Source of the DNA: Clostridium sp. CS001
Lineage (GTDB): Bacteria; Bacillota; Clostridia; Clostridiales; Clostridiaceae
NCBI RefSeq assembly: GCF_020443565.1
Contig: NZ_JAIZZN010000015.1
Coordinates: forward strand, 23,930 to 87,929
Length of the DNA: 64,000 nt
Direction of reading: 5' to 3'
This document shows positions 46,099 through 55,623 of this stretch, in pieces. The notes beneath the pieces were generated by a model, which was given only the letters and a program-made list of their open reading frames with translations, made no database searches and had not been told where the DNA came from. How positions within the stretch are numbered: position 1 is the stretch's first letter; each line of letters begins with the position of its first letter. Position numbers and translations under genes: made by a program.

Positions 46099-46548
46099 TT
46101 AATTAATGCCTACTGCAAATGTAATTTCAGCCTCTGCAACCTTTTCGCCATTCACTGTAGCTATTGCCATTCCAATTCCAACGGGGCCCTTCATCTTGAT
46201 TATTTCTACTTCAAGCCTCAGAACATCTCCTGGAACAACCTTTTTCCTAAATCTAGCTTTATTAATTCCGCCAAAGTATGCAATTTTACCTTTATAACTT
46301 TCCATACTGAGTAGTGCTACAGCGCCAACTTGTGCAAGCGCCTCAATAATTATCACACCTGGAAGTACAGGTTCTGTAGGGAAATGTCCTTGAAAGAAAT
46401 ACTCATTCATAGTAACATTCTTATACCCTACAGCCCTTTTGCCTGGCTCTAATTCCTCTACCTTATCCACAAATAAAAATGGGTATCTATGAGGAATAAT
46501 CTCTTGAATTTGCTTTATATTCAAACTAGTACCTTTTATATCTTCCAT
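46099..46548 (-). CDS. fabZ: 3-hydroxyacyl-ACP dehydratase
   Basis: This 149-residue hot-dog-fold enzyme removes water from 3-hydroxyacyl-ACP. It has the catalytic [11 protein letters not shown] (His20) and [12 protein letters not shown] with the acidic residue. No fabA is seen, so unsaturated fatty-acid synthesis cannot be judged here. It sits between accB and accC. Confidence 0.95.
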   Translation of the reverse strand: MEDIKGTSLNIKQIQEIIPHRYPFLFVDKVEELEPGKRAVGYKNVTMNEYFFQGHFPTEPVLPGVIIIEALAQVGAVALLSMESYKGKIAYFGGINKARFRKKVVPGDVLRLEVEIIKMKGPVGIGMAIATVNGEKVAEAEITFAVGIN

Positions 46549-46615
46549 ATTAACTTCTCCACCTTTCCTACATATAGATTATTGGGCAAAGGATGATTTA
46601 AATCTGTCCTTTTCA

Positions 46616-47137
46616 CTATTTCTTACGTATTTTAAACAATGGTTGCCCGTACTCTACCATATCTTCATTAGAAACTAGCACTTCTATAATTTCTCCATCT
46701 ACTTCACTTTCAATCTCATTCATAAGCTTCATAGCTTCTAAAATACAAAGTGTAGTTCCCTTTTTAACCTGAGATCCAACCTTTACGAAGTTTTCTGCTT
46801 CAGGGCTTGAAGAAGAATACATAGTTCCAACAATAGGTGACTTAACTACAAATAAATCTTCTGCTACTTCTACATTAACTATATCCTCCACAGTACTATC
46901 GCTACTACTTTCTACCTTTTGCACTCTCCCTGGATTTGTAGCTGTATTTTCTCTAGTTGACGCTTCCCTAGTAACTGACTCTACTGATGCAGTATACACC
47001 GGCATTCTTTCAACTACTACTTGCTGCTCTTTCTTCTCCATCTTTATCTTTATGCCTTCTGTTTCAATTTCAAAGGAAGTAAGCTGCGAATCACTAACTG
47101 TTTTTATTAGCTCTTGAATGTTTTTGTAATCCATCAT
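46616..47137 (-). CDS. accB: biotin carboxyl carrier protein
   Basis: This 173-residue protein carries biotin for acetyl-CoA carboxylase. The biotinylated Lys is residue 137 in EAMKLMNEI; a variable, Ser/Thr-rich linker (about 55-95) precedes the domain. Its ATG overlaps the fabF stop (TAATG), so translation is coupled. A second Met lies directly after the first. Confidence 0.95.
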   Translation of the reverse strand: MMDYKNIQELIKTVSDSQLTSFEIETEGIKIKMEKKEQQVVVERMPVYTASVESVTREASTRENTATNPGRVQKVESSSDSTVEDIVNVEVAEDLFVVKSPIVGTMYSSSSPEAENFVKVGSQVKKGTTLCILEAMKLMNEIESEVDGEIIEVLVSNEDMVEYGQPLFKIRKK

Positions 47138-48378
47138 TATTTACCATCCCATTTTTTTAATAATATAGTAGCATTATGTCCACCAAAGCCTAAAGAATTT
47201 GACATTGCATATTTTAGTTCTTCATTTCGACCAACGTTTGGAACGCAATCTAAATCACAATCTTCATCTGGAACTTTATATCCTATAGTTGCTGGTACAA
47301 AACCATCTTCTAAAGCTTTTGCACATACTATAGCTTCTATAGCTCCTGCTGCTCCTAGTAAATGTCCTGTCATAGACTTTGTTGAACTTACAGGTATCTT
47401 ATATGCATATTCACCAAAAGCAGACTTTATAGCTATTGTTTCAAACTTATCATTATAAGGAGTGCTTGTTCCGTGAGCATTAATATAAGATACTTCTTCA
47501 GGCTTTACATCTCCATCTTTAAGTGCCATAACCATTGCTCTTGCAGCACCTTCTCCATCTGGTGATGGTGAAGTTATGTGGTAAGCATCACAAGTTGCCC
47601 CGTAACCTTTCATTTCTGCATATATCTTTGCATTTCTTTTCTGCGCATGCTCTAAAGATTCAAGTATAACAATACCTGCACCCTCACCCATAATAAACCC
47701 ATCTCTCTCTTTATCAAAAGGAATTGATGCTCTTAAAGGGTCCTCGCTTTTGCTTAAAGCTGTTAGAGAAGCAAATCCTGCTACAGCCAGTGGAGTTATT
47801 GATCCTTCTGCTCCTCCTGCTATTACCATATCTGCTCTTCCGTCTTGGATTAGGTGGAAAGCATCGCCTATAGCGTTAGTTCCTGTAGCACATGCTGTAA
47901 CCACACTAGTACACATACCTTTAGCACCATACTTTATTGCAATGTTTCCAGCTGCAATGTTACTTATTATCATAGGTATTAAGAATGGTGATACTCTATT
48001 TGGTCCTTTTTCAGTAAGCTTTGCGTGTTCTTGCTCAATAGTACTAAGTCCACCTATACCTGAACCAACTACTACCGCCAATCTTTCTCTATCTATAGCT
48101 TCCAAATCTAATCCTGAATTTTTAATAGCCTCATCTGCTGCAACCATTGCATACTGACAGTATTTATCCATTTTCCTAGCTTCTCTTTTATCTATAGCAA
48201 CTGATGCATCAAAATCCTTAACCTCTGCAGCCAGTTTACATTTGTAATCAGAAACATCAAAAGACTTAATTAGATCTATGCCACAAGTCCCCTCTTTTAC
48301 GTTATTCCAAAAACTATTTACATCATTTCCTATAGGAGTAACTGCTCCCATCCCTGTTATTACAACTCTATTTTTCAT
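47137..48378 (-). CDS. fabF: beta-ketoacyl-ACP synthase II
   Basis: This 413-residue condensing enzyme elongates acyl-ACP with malonyl-ACP. The triad is visible: Cys163 in TACATGTN, His in NAHGTSTP and His in TGHLLGAAG. AGGAGG precedes the ATG. Full-length and typical of FabF. Confidence 0.96.
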   Translation of the reverse strand: MKNRVVITGMGAVTPIGNDVNSFWNNVKEGTCGIDLIKSFDVSDYKCKLAAEVKDFDASVAIDKREARKMDKYCQYAMVAADEAIKNSGLDLEAIDRERLAVVVGSGIGGLSTIEQEHAKLTEKGPNRVSPFLIPMIISNIAAGNIAIKYGAKGMCTSVVTACATGTNAIGDAFHLIQDGRADMVIAGGAEGSITPLAVAGFASLTALSKSEDPLRASIPFDKERDGFIMGEGAGIVILESLEHAQKRNAKIYAEMKGYGATCDAYHITSPSPDGEGAARAMVMALKDGDVKPEEVSYINAHGTSTPYNDKFETIAIKSAFGEYAYKIPVSSTKSMTGHLLGAAGAIEAIVCAKALEDGFVPATIGYKVPDEDCDLDCVPNVGRNEELKYAMSNSLGFGGHNATILLKKWDGK

Positions 48379-48407
48379 AAGATGAATCCTCCTTTAATTA
48401 GTATCCC

Positions 48408-48430
48408 CTTTAGGTGCCTGCACCTTAAAG
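48408..48430. other. hairpin between fabG and fabF
   Basis: CTTTAGGTGC and GCACCTTAAAG pair with one bulged base around a two-base loop, in the 74-base gap between fabG and fabF. There is no T-run; it may be a processing or translation-tuning element. Confidence 0.4.
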
Positions 48431-48452
48431 TACATTATTAACTACTACCTTG

Positions 48453-49193
48453 TTACATTACCATTCCGCCATCTACATTTATAACCTGACCTGTTATATA
48501 GGAAGCTTCCTCTGAGGCTAAAAAGGCTACTGCATTTGCCACATCTTCTGGCATACCAAGTCTCTTTAGTGGAATAGTGCTCATTATAGTATCCTTAACT
48601 TTTTCAGACAAACCATCTGTCATATCTGTTTGAATATATCCTGGTGCTACTGCATTACAAGTAACGTTGCGGCTTGCAAGTTCTCTCGCCACAGCTTTTG
48701 TCATTCCTAGAATACCAGCTTTTGCTGAGGAATAATTTACTTGCCCTGCATTTCCTGTAAGTCCAGATACAGAGGATATATTTATTATTCTCCCACTTCG
48801 CTGCTTAAGCATTATAGACGATACATGCCTTGTGCAATTAAATGCGCCCTTTAAATTAATATCTATAACACTATCAAAGTCCTCTTCTTTCATTCTCATT
48901 AAAAGACCATCTTTCGTTATACCAGCGTTATTAACTAGAATATCTATTGTTCCAAACTCTTCTACAGATTTCTTCATCATGTTTTCCACGTCACTATAAC
49001 TACTTATGTCGCATTGAACTGCTAATGCGCTAGCTCCTAAGTCTTGTATTTCTTTAACTACCTCTTGCACTGCCTCATAACTATTTCTATAATTAACAAC
49101 TATATTTACTCCAAGCTTTGCAAGTTTTATTGCTATAGCTCTTCCAATACCACGACTTGCGCCTGTAATTACTGCTGTTTTTCCTTTTAACAT
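48453..49193 (-). CDS. fabG: 3-oxoacyl-ACP reductase
   Basis: This 246-residue short-chain dehydrogenase has the NADPH motif TGASRGIGRAI (residues 10-20), NNAG and the catalytic Ser-Tyr-Lys in ISSVSG and VNYSSAKAG. It reduces 3-oxoacyl-ACP in each elongation round. GGAGTG precedes the ATG. Confidence 0.95.
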   Translation of the reverse strand: MLKGKTAVITGASRGIGRAIAIKLAKLGVNIVVNYRNSYEAVQEVVKEIQDLGASALAVQCDISSYSDVENMMKKSVEEFGTIDILVNNAGITKDGLLMRMKEEDFDSVIDINLKGAFNCTRHVSSIMLKQRSGRIINISSVSGLTGNAGQVNYSSAKAGILGMTKAVARELASRNVTCNAVAPGYIQTDMTDGLSEKVKDTIMSTIPLKRLGMPEDVANAVAFLASEEASYITGQVINVDGGMVM

Positions 49194-49225
49194 AAATCAG
49201 CACTCCTTTACACATATCTCATAGG

Positions 49226-50161
49226 TTATTTCTTTAAAATTTCTACAGCTTTTTCTAAAGACTCCAGGTCTTCAACGTTTACCACTGTAAGTTTTCTATC
49301 TATTTTTTTAACAAAGCCGCTTAATACCTTACCTGGTCCTATTTCCACAAAGGTATCAACACCGTCTTTTATCATATTCCTTATAATTGTTTCCCATAAA
49401 ACAGAACTCATAACTTGAAGTTTTAAATTGGCCTTTATATCATCCTTGCTATCTATATAATTACCAGTAACATTTGTCATCACTGGAATACTAATATCCT
49501 CTAAGGTTACATTTTTAAGTTCACTTTCTAACTTCTCCGCTGCTGGTTTTAGCATGGATGTATGAAAGGGAGCACTTACAGATAAGAGCATTGCTCTTTT
49601 GGCTCCTTTTACTTTTGCCTTTTCGCAGGCAAGCTCAACTGCAGCTATTTCCCCGGCAATTACTATTTGTCCTGGGCAGTTTAAGTTAGCTATTTCTACA
49701 ATGCCAGAGGTTCTAGCTTCCATGCAAGCTTCTTCAACTGCACTACCTTCAAGTCCTAAGATAGCAGCCATAGTTCCTATGCCCACAGGCACCGCTTCTT
49801 GCATAAACCTTCCACGCTTTTTAACAAGTCCCACAGCATCTTTGAAATCCATAGCTCCACTGCAAACAAGTGCTGAGTACTCTCCAAGACTAAGTCCCGC
49901 AGTTACGTCACAACTTATGCCCCTTGCTTTTAGCGCCATAAGTGCTGCTATACTTGCAGTTAAAATGGCTGGCTGAGTATTCTCTGTTATATTTAATTCT
50001 TCTTCAGGGCCTTCAAAACAAAGCTTACTTAACTTAAAGTTAAGTTCTTCATCCGCTATATTAAATATATCTTTGCAAACCTCTATGTTTTCAAATAATT
50101 CCTTGCCCATACCAATATATTGAGCTCCCTGTCCTGGAAAAACAAAAGCAATCTTACCCAT
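49226..50161 (-). CDS. fabD: malonyl-CoA:ACP transacylase
   Basis: This 311-residue enzyme loads malonyl groups onto ACP. The nucleophile Ser91 lies in AGLSLGEYSAL, and the catalytic His in SAPFHTSML. Start FVFPGQGAQY is typical. GAGGAGAG precedes the ATG. It lies between fabK and fabG. Confidence 0.95.
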   Translation of the reverse strand: MGKIAFVFPGQGAQYIGMGKELFENIEVCKDIFNIADEELNFKLSKLCFEGPEEELNITENTQPAILTASIAALMALKARGISCDVTAGLSLGEYSALVCSGAMDFKDAVGLVKKRGRFMQEAVPVGIGTMAAILGLEGSAVEEACMEARTSGIVEIANLNCPGQIVIAGEIAAVELACEKAKVKGAKRAMLLSVSAPFHTSMLKPAAEKLESELKNVTLEDISIPVMTNVTGNYIDSKDDIKANLKLQVMSSVLWETIIRNMIKDGVDTFVEIGPGKVLSGFVKKIDRKLTVVNVEDLESLEKAVEILKK

Positions 50162-50206
50162 AACTTCTCTCCTCTAATAACTTATATATAATAATTATAA
50201 TGACTT

Positions 50207-51139
50207 TTAATTGAATTTATTAATTGTAACCTCTGCCTCTGCAAACATCTCTTCTATTATTTCTTTACAACTTTGCTCACACTTTACAAGTCCAGCAATT
50301 TGTCCTGCCATAATTGATCCCATTTCTACATCGCCTTCTCTTGCTGCCCTTGGCAAACATCCACGTCCAAGTTCCTCAAAAGCCTCTAATGGAGCATTTT
50401 CCTTCTCAAGCTTTTGAAATTGTCTTGATAACTTATTTTTTAAAACTCTAATAGGATGCCCCGTAGGTCTTCCCGTAACCACTGCATCTATATCCTTTGC
50501 TGCTAATATTTTCTTTTTATAATTCTCATGTATTGTACATTCATTTGCTACTAAAAATCTTGTACCCACTTGAACTCCCTGAACTCCAAGCATAAAAGCT
50601 GCAGCAACTCCACGTCCATCACCTATTCCGCCTGCTGCAATTACTGGGATACTAACTGCATCTACAACTTGAGGAACCAGTGCCATTGTTGTAAGTTCAC
50701 CAATATGACCACCAGATTCACAACCTTCTGCAATAACTGCATCTGCCCCTGCTTTTTCCATACGTCTTGCAAGACCAACAGATGGAACCACTGGTATTAC
50801 CTTAATTCCATGTGACTTCCAAAGTTCCATATACTTACCTGGATTTCCTGCCCCTGTAGTAACCACCTTAACGCCTTCTTCACATACAAGATGTGCGACT
50901 TCCTCTACATTTTCGCTTAAAAGCATTATGTTAACACCAAAAGGTTTGTCAGTTAGCTTTTTTGTTTTTTTAATTTCATCTCTTATATAATCAACTGGCG
51001 CATTTGCTGCTGCTATAATACCAAGTCCTCCTGCATTAGATACTGCAGCCGCTAAACTACTGTCTGCAACCCATGCCATTCCACCTTGTATTATTGGATA
51101 TTTAATACCTAACTCTTTAAAAAACTCAGAATTAATCAT
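50207..51139 (-). CDS. fabK: enoyl-ACP reductase II (FMN-dependent)
   Basis: This 310-residue FMN-dependent TIM-barrel enzyme performs the last reduction of the cycle; it replaces FabI, which explains triclosan resistance in many Clostridia. The segments GGMAWVADSSLAAAVSNAGGLG and AGGIGDGRGVAAAFMLGVQGVQVGTRF match FabK. GGAGGAGAGG precedes the ATG. A related protein is coded at 53202-54275. Confidence 0.94.
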   Translation of the reverse strand: MINSEFFKELGIKYPIIQGGMAWVADSSLAAAVSNAGGLGIIAAANAPVDYIRDEIKKTKKLTDKPFGVNIMLLSENVEEVAHLVCEEGVKVVTTGAGNPGKYMELWKSHGIKVIPVVPSVGLARRMEKAGADAVIAEGCESGGHIGELTTMALVPQVVDAVSIPVIAAGGIGDGRGVAAAFMLGVQGVQVGTRFLVANECTIHENYKKKILAAKDIDAVVTGRPTGHPIRVLKNKLSRQFQKLEKENAPLEAFEELGRGCLPRAAREGDVEMGSIMAGQIAGLVKCEQSCKEIIEEMFAEAEVTINKFN

Positions 51140-51168
51140 GCTACCTCTCCTCCCTTGGTTATAAGCAT

Positions 51169-51296
51169 ATAATTAGGGCCAAATAACTATAGAAAAAAGC
51201 ACATATTACTGCAACTACACTTCACGTAATATATGCTCTTTTACCTACTGAAGGAAACTAAATTTAAATATCTTAGTAGTTCAGCCCTATAATTAT
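51169..51296 (-). terminator. terminator or attenuator between acpP and fabK
   Basis: On the minus strand, an 11-bp stem (GCATATATTAC with GTAATATGTGC, 51236-51226 and 51209-51199) is followed by TTTTTT, an intrinsic terminator after acpP. It is enclosed by a second inverted repeat, ATAATTAGGGC (51169-51179) with GCCCTATAATTAT (51284-51296). The two could compete, as in attenuation. No FabT box is seen here. Confidence 0.6.
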
Positions 51297-51314
51297 CTAA
51301 CCCCTTATTTGATA

Positions 51315-51545
51315 TTACTTAAGTTTTGTTTCTATATACTTAACGATTCCTTTTATATCCTTGATGTTTTCAATATCTTCGTTTGGAATTTCAATTTCAA
51401 ATGCTTCTTCTAGAGACATTACTATTTCAAATATTTCAAGAGAATCTACTCCTAAATCATCTGAGAAGTTCGCCTCCATTGTAACCTCTGCCTCGTCTAT
51501 TCCTAATTGCTCTACCACTACATTTTTAACTTTTTCAAATACCAT
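51315..51545 (-). CDS. acpP: acyl carrier protein
   Basis: This 76-residue protein carries the growing acyl chain on a phosphopantetheine arm attached at Ser35 in [18 protein letters not shown] precedes the ATG. It lies between fabH and fabK. It is likely needed in excess of the enzymes, and the terminator after it would provide that. Confidence 0.96.
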   Translation of the reverse strand: MVFEKVKNVVVEQLGIDEAEVTMEANFSDDLGVDSLEIFEIVMSLEEAFEIEIPNEDIENIKDIKGIVKYIETKLK

Positions 51546-51565
51546 TATTAATTCCTCCTAAAATT

Positions 51566-52549
51566 TTATTTACTCATTGTCCATTCTATTAATGAAGCTC
51601 CGTAGGTTAATCCACCGCCAAAGCCTACAAGTATAATCTTATCTCCAGCTGTAAGTAAATTCTTTTTGTTTATTTCATCTAATACTATGGCTATACTTGC
51701 CGCCGATGTATTTCCATACATATCCATATTCGTATAAAACTTATCTTTGTCAGCCTTCATTCTTTTAACAACAAAATCTATTATTCTAGCGTTCGCCTGA
51801 TGGCAAACTACATACTTAATATCGTCTAGCGTATAGTTATTTTCCTCTAAGATTTTAACTATACTATTTTCAATAATACTTACTGCAAATTTGAAAATAG
51901 CTTTGCCATCCATATCTATCTTACCTTTAAAATCTTCAGTTCCATTTGTAAAAGTATTTTTCACATCTACAGTAGGGCAAGTTAAAAGTTCAAACTTGCT
52001 ACCCTCTGAAGCTGAATTTACAGAAATAATGCCTCTTTTATTACCTACTTCAATTACTGCTGCTCCCGCACCATCTCCAAAGAGTATGCAAGTATTTCTA
52101 TCTGTCCAATCTACAATTTTTGATAATACCTCAGCGCCTATTACTAAAGCCCTTTTGTATTTTCCTGTTTTTAAAAACTGTAGTGCTATATCAAGTCCAA
52201 ATATAAACCCTGTGCATGCTGCTGATATATCAAAGGCCATGGCGTTAACTGCTCCAATATTCCCTTGAACTATACAAGCAGTAGCTGGAACAAATTGATC
52301 CGGCGATGTACTTGCAAGGACTATAAGTTCTATATCCTCTGGCTTAATCTTTGCATTTTCTAATGCAGAAAGTGCAGCCTTTGTAGCTAAATCTGATGTA
52401 TTTTCACCTGTTGATATATGTCTTTGCTTAATACCTGTCATTGAAACTATCCATTCATCAGAAGTATCTACAATTTCTGATAACTGATGATTTGTCATTA
52501 TGTTTAGAGGAGCATAGCTTCCTGTACCAATTATTTGTACCTCACTCAC
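51566..52549 (-). CDS. fabH: beta-ketoacyl-ACP synthase III
   Basis: This 327-residue enzyme starts chain synthesis by joining acyl-CoA with malonyl-ACP. Cys112 in DISAACTGFIFG, the His in VCHQANARI and the Asn in MYGNTSAASI form the triad. AAGGAG precedes the ATG. It follows the FabT regulator gene by 25 bases. Confidence 0.95.
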   Translation of the reverse strand: MSEVQIIGTGSYAPLNIMTNHQLSEIVDTSDEWIVSMTGIKQRHISTGENTSDLATKAALSALENAKIKPEDIELIVLASTSPDQFVPATACIVQGNIGAVNAMAFDISAACTGFIFGLDIALQFLKTGKYKRALVIGAEVLSKIVDWTDRNTCILFGDGAGAAVIEVGNKRGIISVNSASEGSKFELLTCPTVDVKNTFTNGTEDFKGKIDMDGKAIFKFAVSIIENSIVKILEENNYTLDDIKYVVCHQANARIIDFVVKRMKADKDKFYTNMDMYGNTSAASIAIVLDEINKKNLLTAGDKIILVGFGGGLTYGASLIEWTMSK

Positions 52550-52574
52550 TGCGTACCAACTCCTTTATTTAACC

Positions 52575-53021
52575 CTATAATTTGTATTTTTCTTTGAAGA
52601 AGACATTTAGTTTTTCAAGAGATTTTATTAGTATCTCCTCTTCCTCATCATTAAGTCCATCTATAGTTGATTTCACCATTTCAGAATGAAACTTATCATG
52701 TATCCTATAAGCAAGTTTCCCTTTCCTAGTAAGTGCTGCCATTACTGATCTCCTGTCTTCTTCTCCTCTTTTTCTATCTACATACCCTTTTTTTAAAAGT
52801 TTATTGATAGCAATAGTAAGAGTTCCTAAAGTAATCTTAAGATCTTGGGCTACTTCTGTCATAGTTCTATATTCATACATGCCTATTGCATCAATAGTAT
52901 GGATTTCTGTTATAGAAAGATCTTTAAGCACTCCTTCTCTAAGTGCCTTTTGCTCTATTTGTAATATATCATTAAACGTCTCTACCAAAAGTTCATTGAC
53001 AACTCCAACAGATTTGCTCAT
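52575..53021 (-). CDS. fabT: MarR-family regulator of fatty-acid synthesis (FabT-like)
   Basis: This 148-residue winged-helix repressor has the recognition helix LKITLGTLTIAINKLLKKGYVDRKRGEEDRRS, as in FabT of streptococci and Clostridia. It is the first gene of the fab operon, and a CTTTGATAATCAAAG palindrome overlaps its own promoter. FabT uses acyl-ACP as co-repressor. GGTGG five bases before ATG 53021 supports that start; ATG 53033 is an alternative. Confidence 0.88.
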   Translation of the reverse strand: MSKSVGVVNELLVETFNDILQIEQKALREGVLKDLSITEIHTIDAIGMYEYRTMTEVAQDLKITLGTLTIAINKLLKKGYVDRKRGEEDRRSVMAALTRKGKLAYRIHDKFHSEMVKSTIDGLNDEEEEILIKSLEKLNVFFKEKYKL

Positions 53022-53057
53022 ATCTACCACCATTTCCTGTACTTTGATTTTTTATTG

Positions 53058-53099
53058 CTTTGATAATCAAAGTATATATTCGTATTTAATATTTGTCAA
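53058..53099 (-). promoter_or_regulatory. fabT promoter with FabT box
   Basis: On the minus strand TTGACA (53099-53094), 17 bases and TATACT (53076-53071) form a near-consensus promoter. The palindrome CTTTGATAATCAAAG (53058-53072) overlaps the -10 and start region. A second, half-site-like ACTTTGAT lies at 53041-53048. Confidence 0.85.
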
Positions 53100-53201
53100 T
53101 GATTTTATAAAGTTATGCCAACATTTACATTTAATTCATATATTCACTTATGTCAAAATAATTTATCGCTTTATTGAATCATCACCTAGGTTGCTACCTT
53201 A

Positions 53202-54275
53202 TTAATGGCTGCCTTCTGCCTCGGTGATTAGTTCCTTCATAAGTTCTTTAACTGAAACAATTTTATCTACTTTGTATGCATTGCTTCCAACAAAAATAAG
53301 TCCCTTATCTAAGTTGCCTTTTACTGCTTGTATCAAGGCCTCAGTAATGCAATAAGGTGTTTCTTTTGGGTTGCAGTCTTTAATGCATAAATGACATTTC
53401 TCTACCTTGCAACCCCTGTCTTCTACAATCTTCATAAACTTATTGTTGATAGCTCTTCCTGGCATGCCTACAGGACTCTTAACTATCTTGATATCTTCCT
53501 TTTTTGCGTTAATGTATGCCATTTTAAAAGTTAGACTAGCATCACATTCCTCTGTAGCCACAAATCTAGTAGCCATCTGCACTCCTGCTGCACCAATCTT
53601 TATAAATTCTGCAATATCTTCTCCAGTATAAATTCCACCTGCAGCAACTACAGGAATTCTTTTATTGTACTTTTCTTCAAAAGGCTTAATTGCCTCAATA
53701 ACTTCTTTAACTATTTCCTTTAGATCTTGAGCTTTATCTTCCACCAATGAATCCATAGAGAATCCAAGGTGTCCGCCAGCTTCTGGTCCTTCAACAATAA
53801 TTAAATCTGGAGCACAATTGTTTTTCTTATCCCACATTTTTGATATAACTGTAGCTGCCTTAGCCGAAGATACTATAGGTGCAAGCTTTGTTTTAAATCC
53901 ATTTGCTATTTTAGGTAAATTAAGTGGAAGTCCTGCACCAGATATAATTAGATCTATACCTTCCTCTAAAGCAGTTGTTGCTATCTCATCATAATTATTC
54001 ATAGCTACCATAATATTTATTCCAATAATTCCCTTAGGACTTAACTCTCTAGCGCGTCTAATTTCATTTCTTAATGCTCTCTTGTTTGCCTCTCTTGCAT
54101 TGGCTGCAAAGTCTCCCTCATTATAACCAACCTGAGCTGTTGATATTATGCCAATCCCACCTTCATTTGCAACTGCTGCTGCAAGGCCTGAAAGTGACAC
54201 TCCTACTCCCATACCGCCTTGAATTATAGGAATACGTGCTATTAATTCTCCAATTTTTAAAGGAGGTAACTTCAT
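53202..54275 (-). CDS. FabK/nitronate monooxygenase-family flavoprotein
   Basis: This 357-residue FMN-dependent TIM-barrel protein shares its start (IPIIQGGMGVGVSLSGLAAAVANEGGIG) and the AGGIYTGEDIAEFIKIGAAGVQMATRF segment with fabK. It adds a C-terminal region with Cys residues (KCHLCIKDCNP). It is annotated in many genomes as nitronate monooxygenase. It has its own promoter carrying a FabT box, so it is co-regulated with fatty-acid synthesis. Role as a second enoyl reductase or as a detoxifying enzyme is open. Confidence 0.85.
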   Translation of the reverse strand: MKLPPLKIGELIARIPIIQGGMGVGVSLSGLAAAVANEGGIGIISTAQVGYNEGDFAANAREANKRALRNEIRRARELSPKGIIGINIMVAMNNYDEIATTALEEGIDLIISGAGLPLNLPKIANGFKTKLAPIVSSAKAATVISKMWDKKNNCAPDLIIVEGPEAGGHLGFSMDSLVEDKAQDLKEIVKEVIEAIKPFEEKYNKRIPVVAAGGIYTGEDIAEFIKIGAAGVQMATRFVATEECDASLTFKMAYINAKKEDIKIVKSPVGMPGRAINNKFMKIVEDRGCKVEKCHLCIKDCNPKETPYCITEALIQAVKGNLDKGLIFVGSNAYKVDKIVSVKELMKELITEAEGSH

Positions 54276-54307
54276 AATTATCCTCTCCCTTTACTTTAAT
54301 TTTAATA

Positions 54308-54352
54308 TACTTTGATAATCAAAGTATATATATTTATATATTATATGTCAAG
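54308..54352 (-). promoter_or_regulatory. promoter with FabT box for the FabK-like gene
   Basis: TTGACA (54352-54347), a 17-base spacer and TATACT (54328-54323) on the minus strand, with the perfect 19-bp palindrome TACTTTGATAATCAAAGTA at 54308-54326. It is the same design as the fabT promoter. The remaining 54353-54606 holds nothing recognisable. Confidence 0.88.
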
Positions 54353-54606
54353 CAAAAAGTATTTATTAACTATTTTAGCCAATTGGCTTTTTATAACTTT
54401 TCTACATCAAAGATTATTTTCCCATACTTTTTAGTATTTACTATATTCCAAAAAATATTTATTAATTTAATATTTAGTTTGTTATTAGTGGACCTTGTAT
54501 TATAATGGAATTACCATAGTTTAAAATTTAAATAATGACTGTCTCAGTTACTATGTAAGAAGTCATCATTTTGGAAATAAAACAACCACAGAAAGGATGA
54601 ATTAAC

Positions 54607-55560
54607 TTGATTCGTACTATAGCTATTACAAAAGATTTAAAACCTATTTATGATTTACCTTTAAGTGATTTATCAAAAGAAAATATCCTGTGGTATTGGA
54701 TGGACTTTAATAACCCTACTCAAGAGGAATCCTCGCTTTTAGAAACTTATTTTCATTTTCACCATTTAGCCATAGAAGATTCAATCTTTTCATTAAATAG
54801 TCCTAAAGTAGATTATTATAATGATTATAATTATTTTATACTAAATGCTTTAGATGAATTTACTTTAGACCCTATTGAAGTATCTCTTTTCGTAGGTAGT
54901 AATTACATTGTCTCTTATCATAATGCTGAGTTAAAGGAGATAGACGAAGCCTGGGAACGAGTAAAAATAAATGAAAAAAACTTCTTAAAGGGGCCAGCTT
55001 ATATCGTCCATCAGATACTCGATAACATAGTTGATTATTACTTCCCCGCTACTAACCAGATTGAAGATAAGTTAAATAAAATTGAAGCTTACGGCATGAA
55101 AAAGCCTATTTACAAGTTAATGGATGAAGTGTTTGAGATACGGAGCGATTTATTAAAGCTACGAAAAGTGGTAAACTCTATGCGAGATTTGTTATATCGG
55201 ATATTAAACTCTGAGAGGCTAGAGGACTTTAATGAACATAGGTTATATTTTTCTGATATTCATGACCACTTAATTAAACTTTCAGATATGATAGCTTCAA
55301 ACAGAGAAATGACTTCTGATATGCGTGATAATTACATGTCCATAAATTCCAGTCGGATGAATAAGAATATGATGGTCTTAACTGTTATGTCAAGCATATT
55401 TATACCACTAACATTTATAGTTGGAGTTTATGGTATGAATTTCCGCTACATGCCTGAGCTTGACTTAAAGTACGGCTATTTTGTAGTTTGGCTTCTTATG
55501 GCTATTATTGCATTAGAAATGTTCTTATGGTTTAAACGTAAAGGATGGTTTGATATATAG
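54607..55560 (+). CDS. corA: CorA-family magnesium/cobalt transporter
   Basis: This 317-residue protein has a large cytoplasmic N-terminal domain and two C-terminal membrane helices, with the signature YGMNF between them (about residue 280). CorA forms a pentameric channel for Mg2+ or related divalent ions. It starts at TTG, with AAAGGATG before it; no ATG fits. Confidence 0.92.
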   Translation: MIRTIAITKDLKPIYDLPLSDLSKENILWYWMDFNNPTQEESSLLETYFHFHHLAIEDSIFSLNSPKVDYYNDYNYFILNALDEFTLDPIEVSLFVGSNYIVSYHNAELKEIDEAWERVKINEKNFLKGPAYIVHQILDNIVDYYFPATNQIEDKLNKIEAYGMKKPIYKLMDEVFEIRSDLLKLRKVVNSMRDLLYRILNSERLEDFNEHRLYFSDIHDHLIKLSDMIASNREMTSDMRDNYMSINSSRMNKNMMVLTVMSSIFIPLTFIVGVYGMNFRYMPELDLKYGYFVVWLLMAIIALEMFLWFKRKGWFDI

Positions 55561-55623
55561 CTAATCATAACGAAACATTATAACAAACCGTTTAAAGGAA
55601 TATAATTAAAAGGAGCGTTTATT

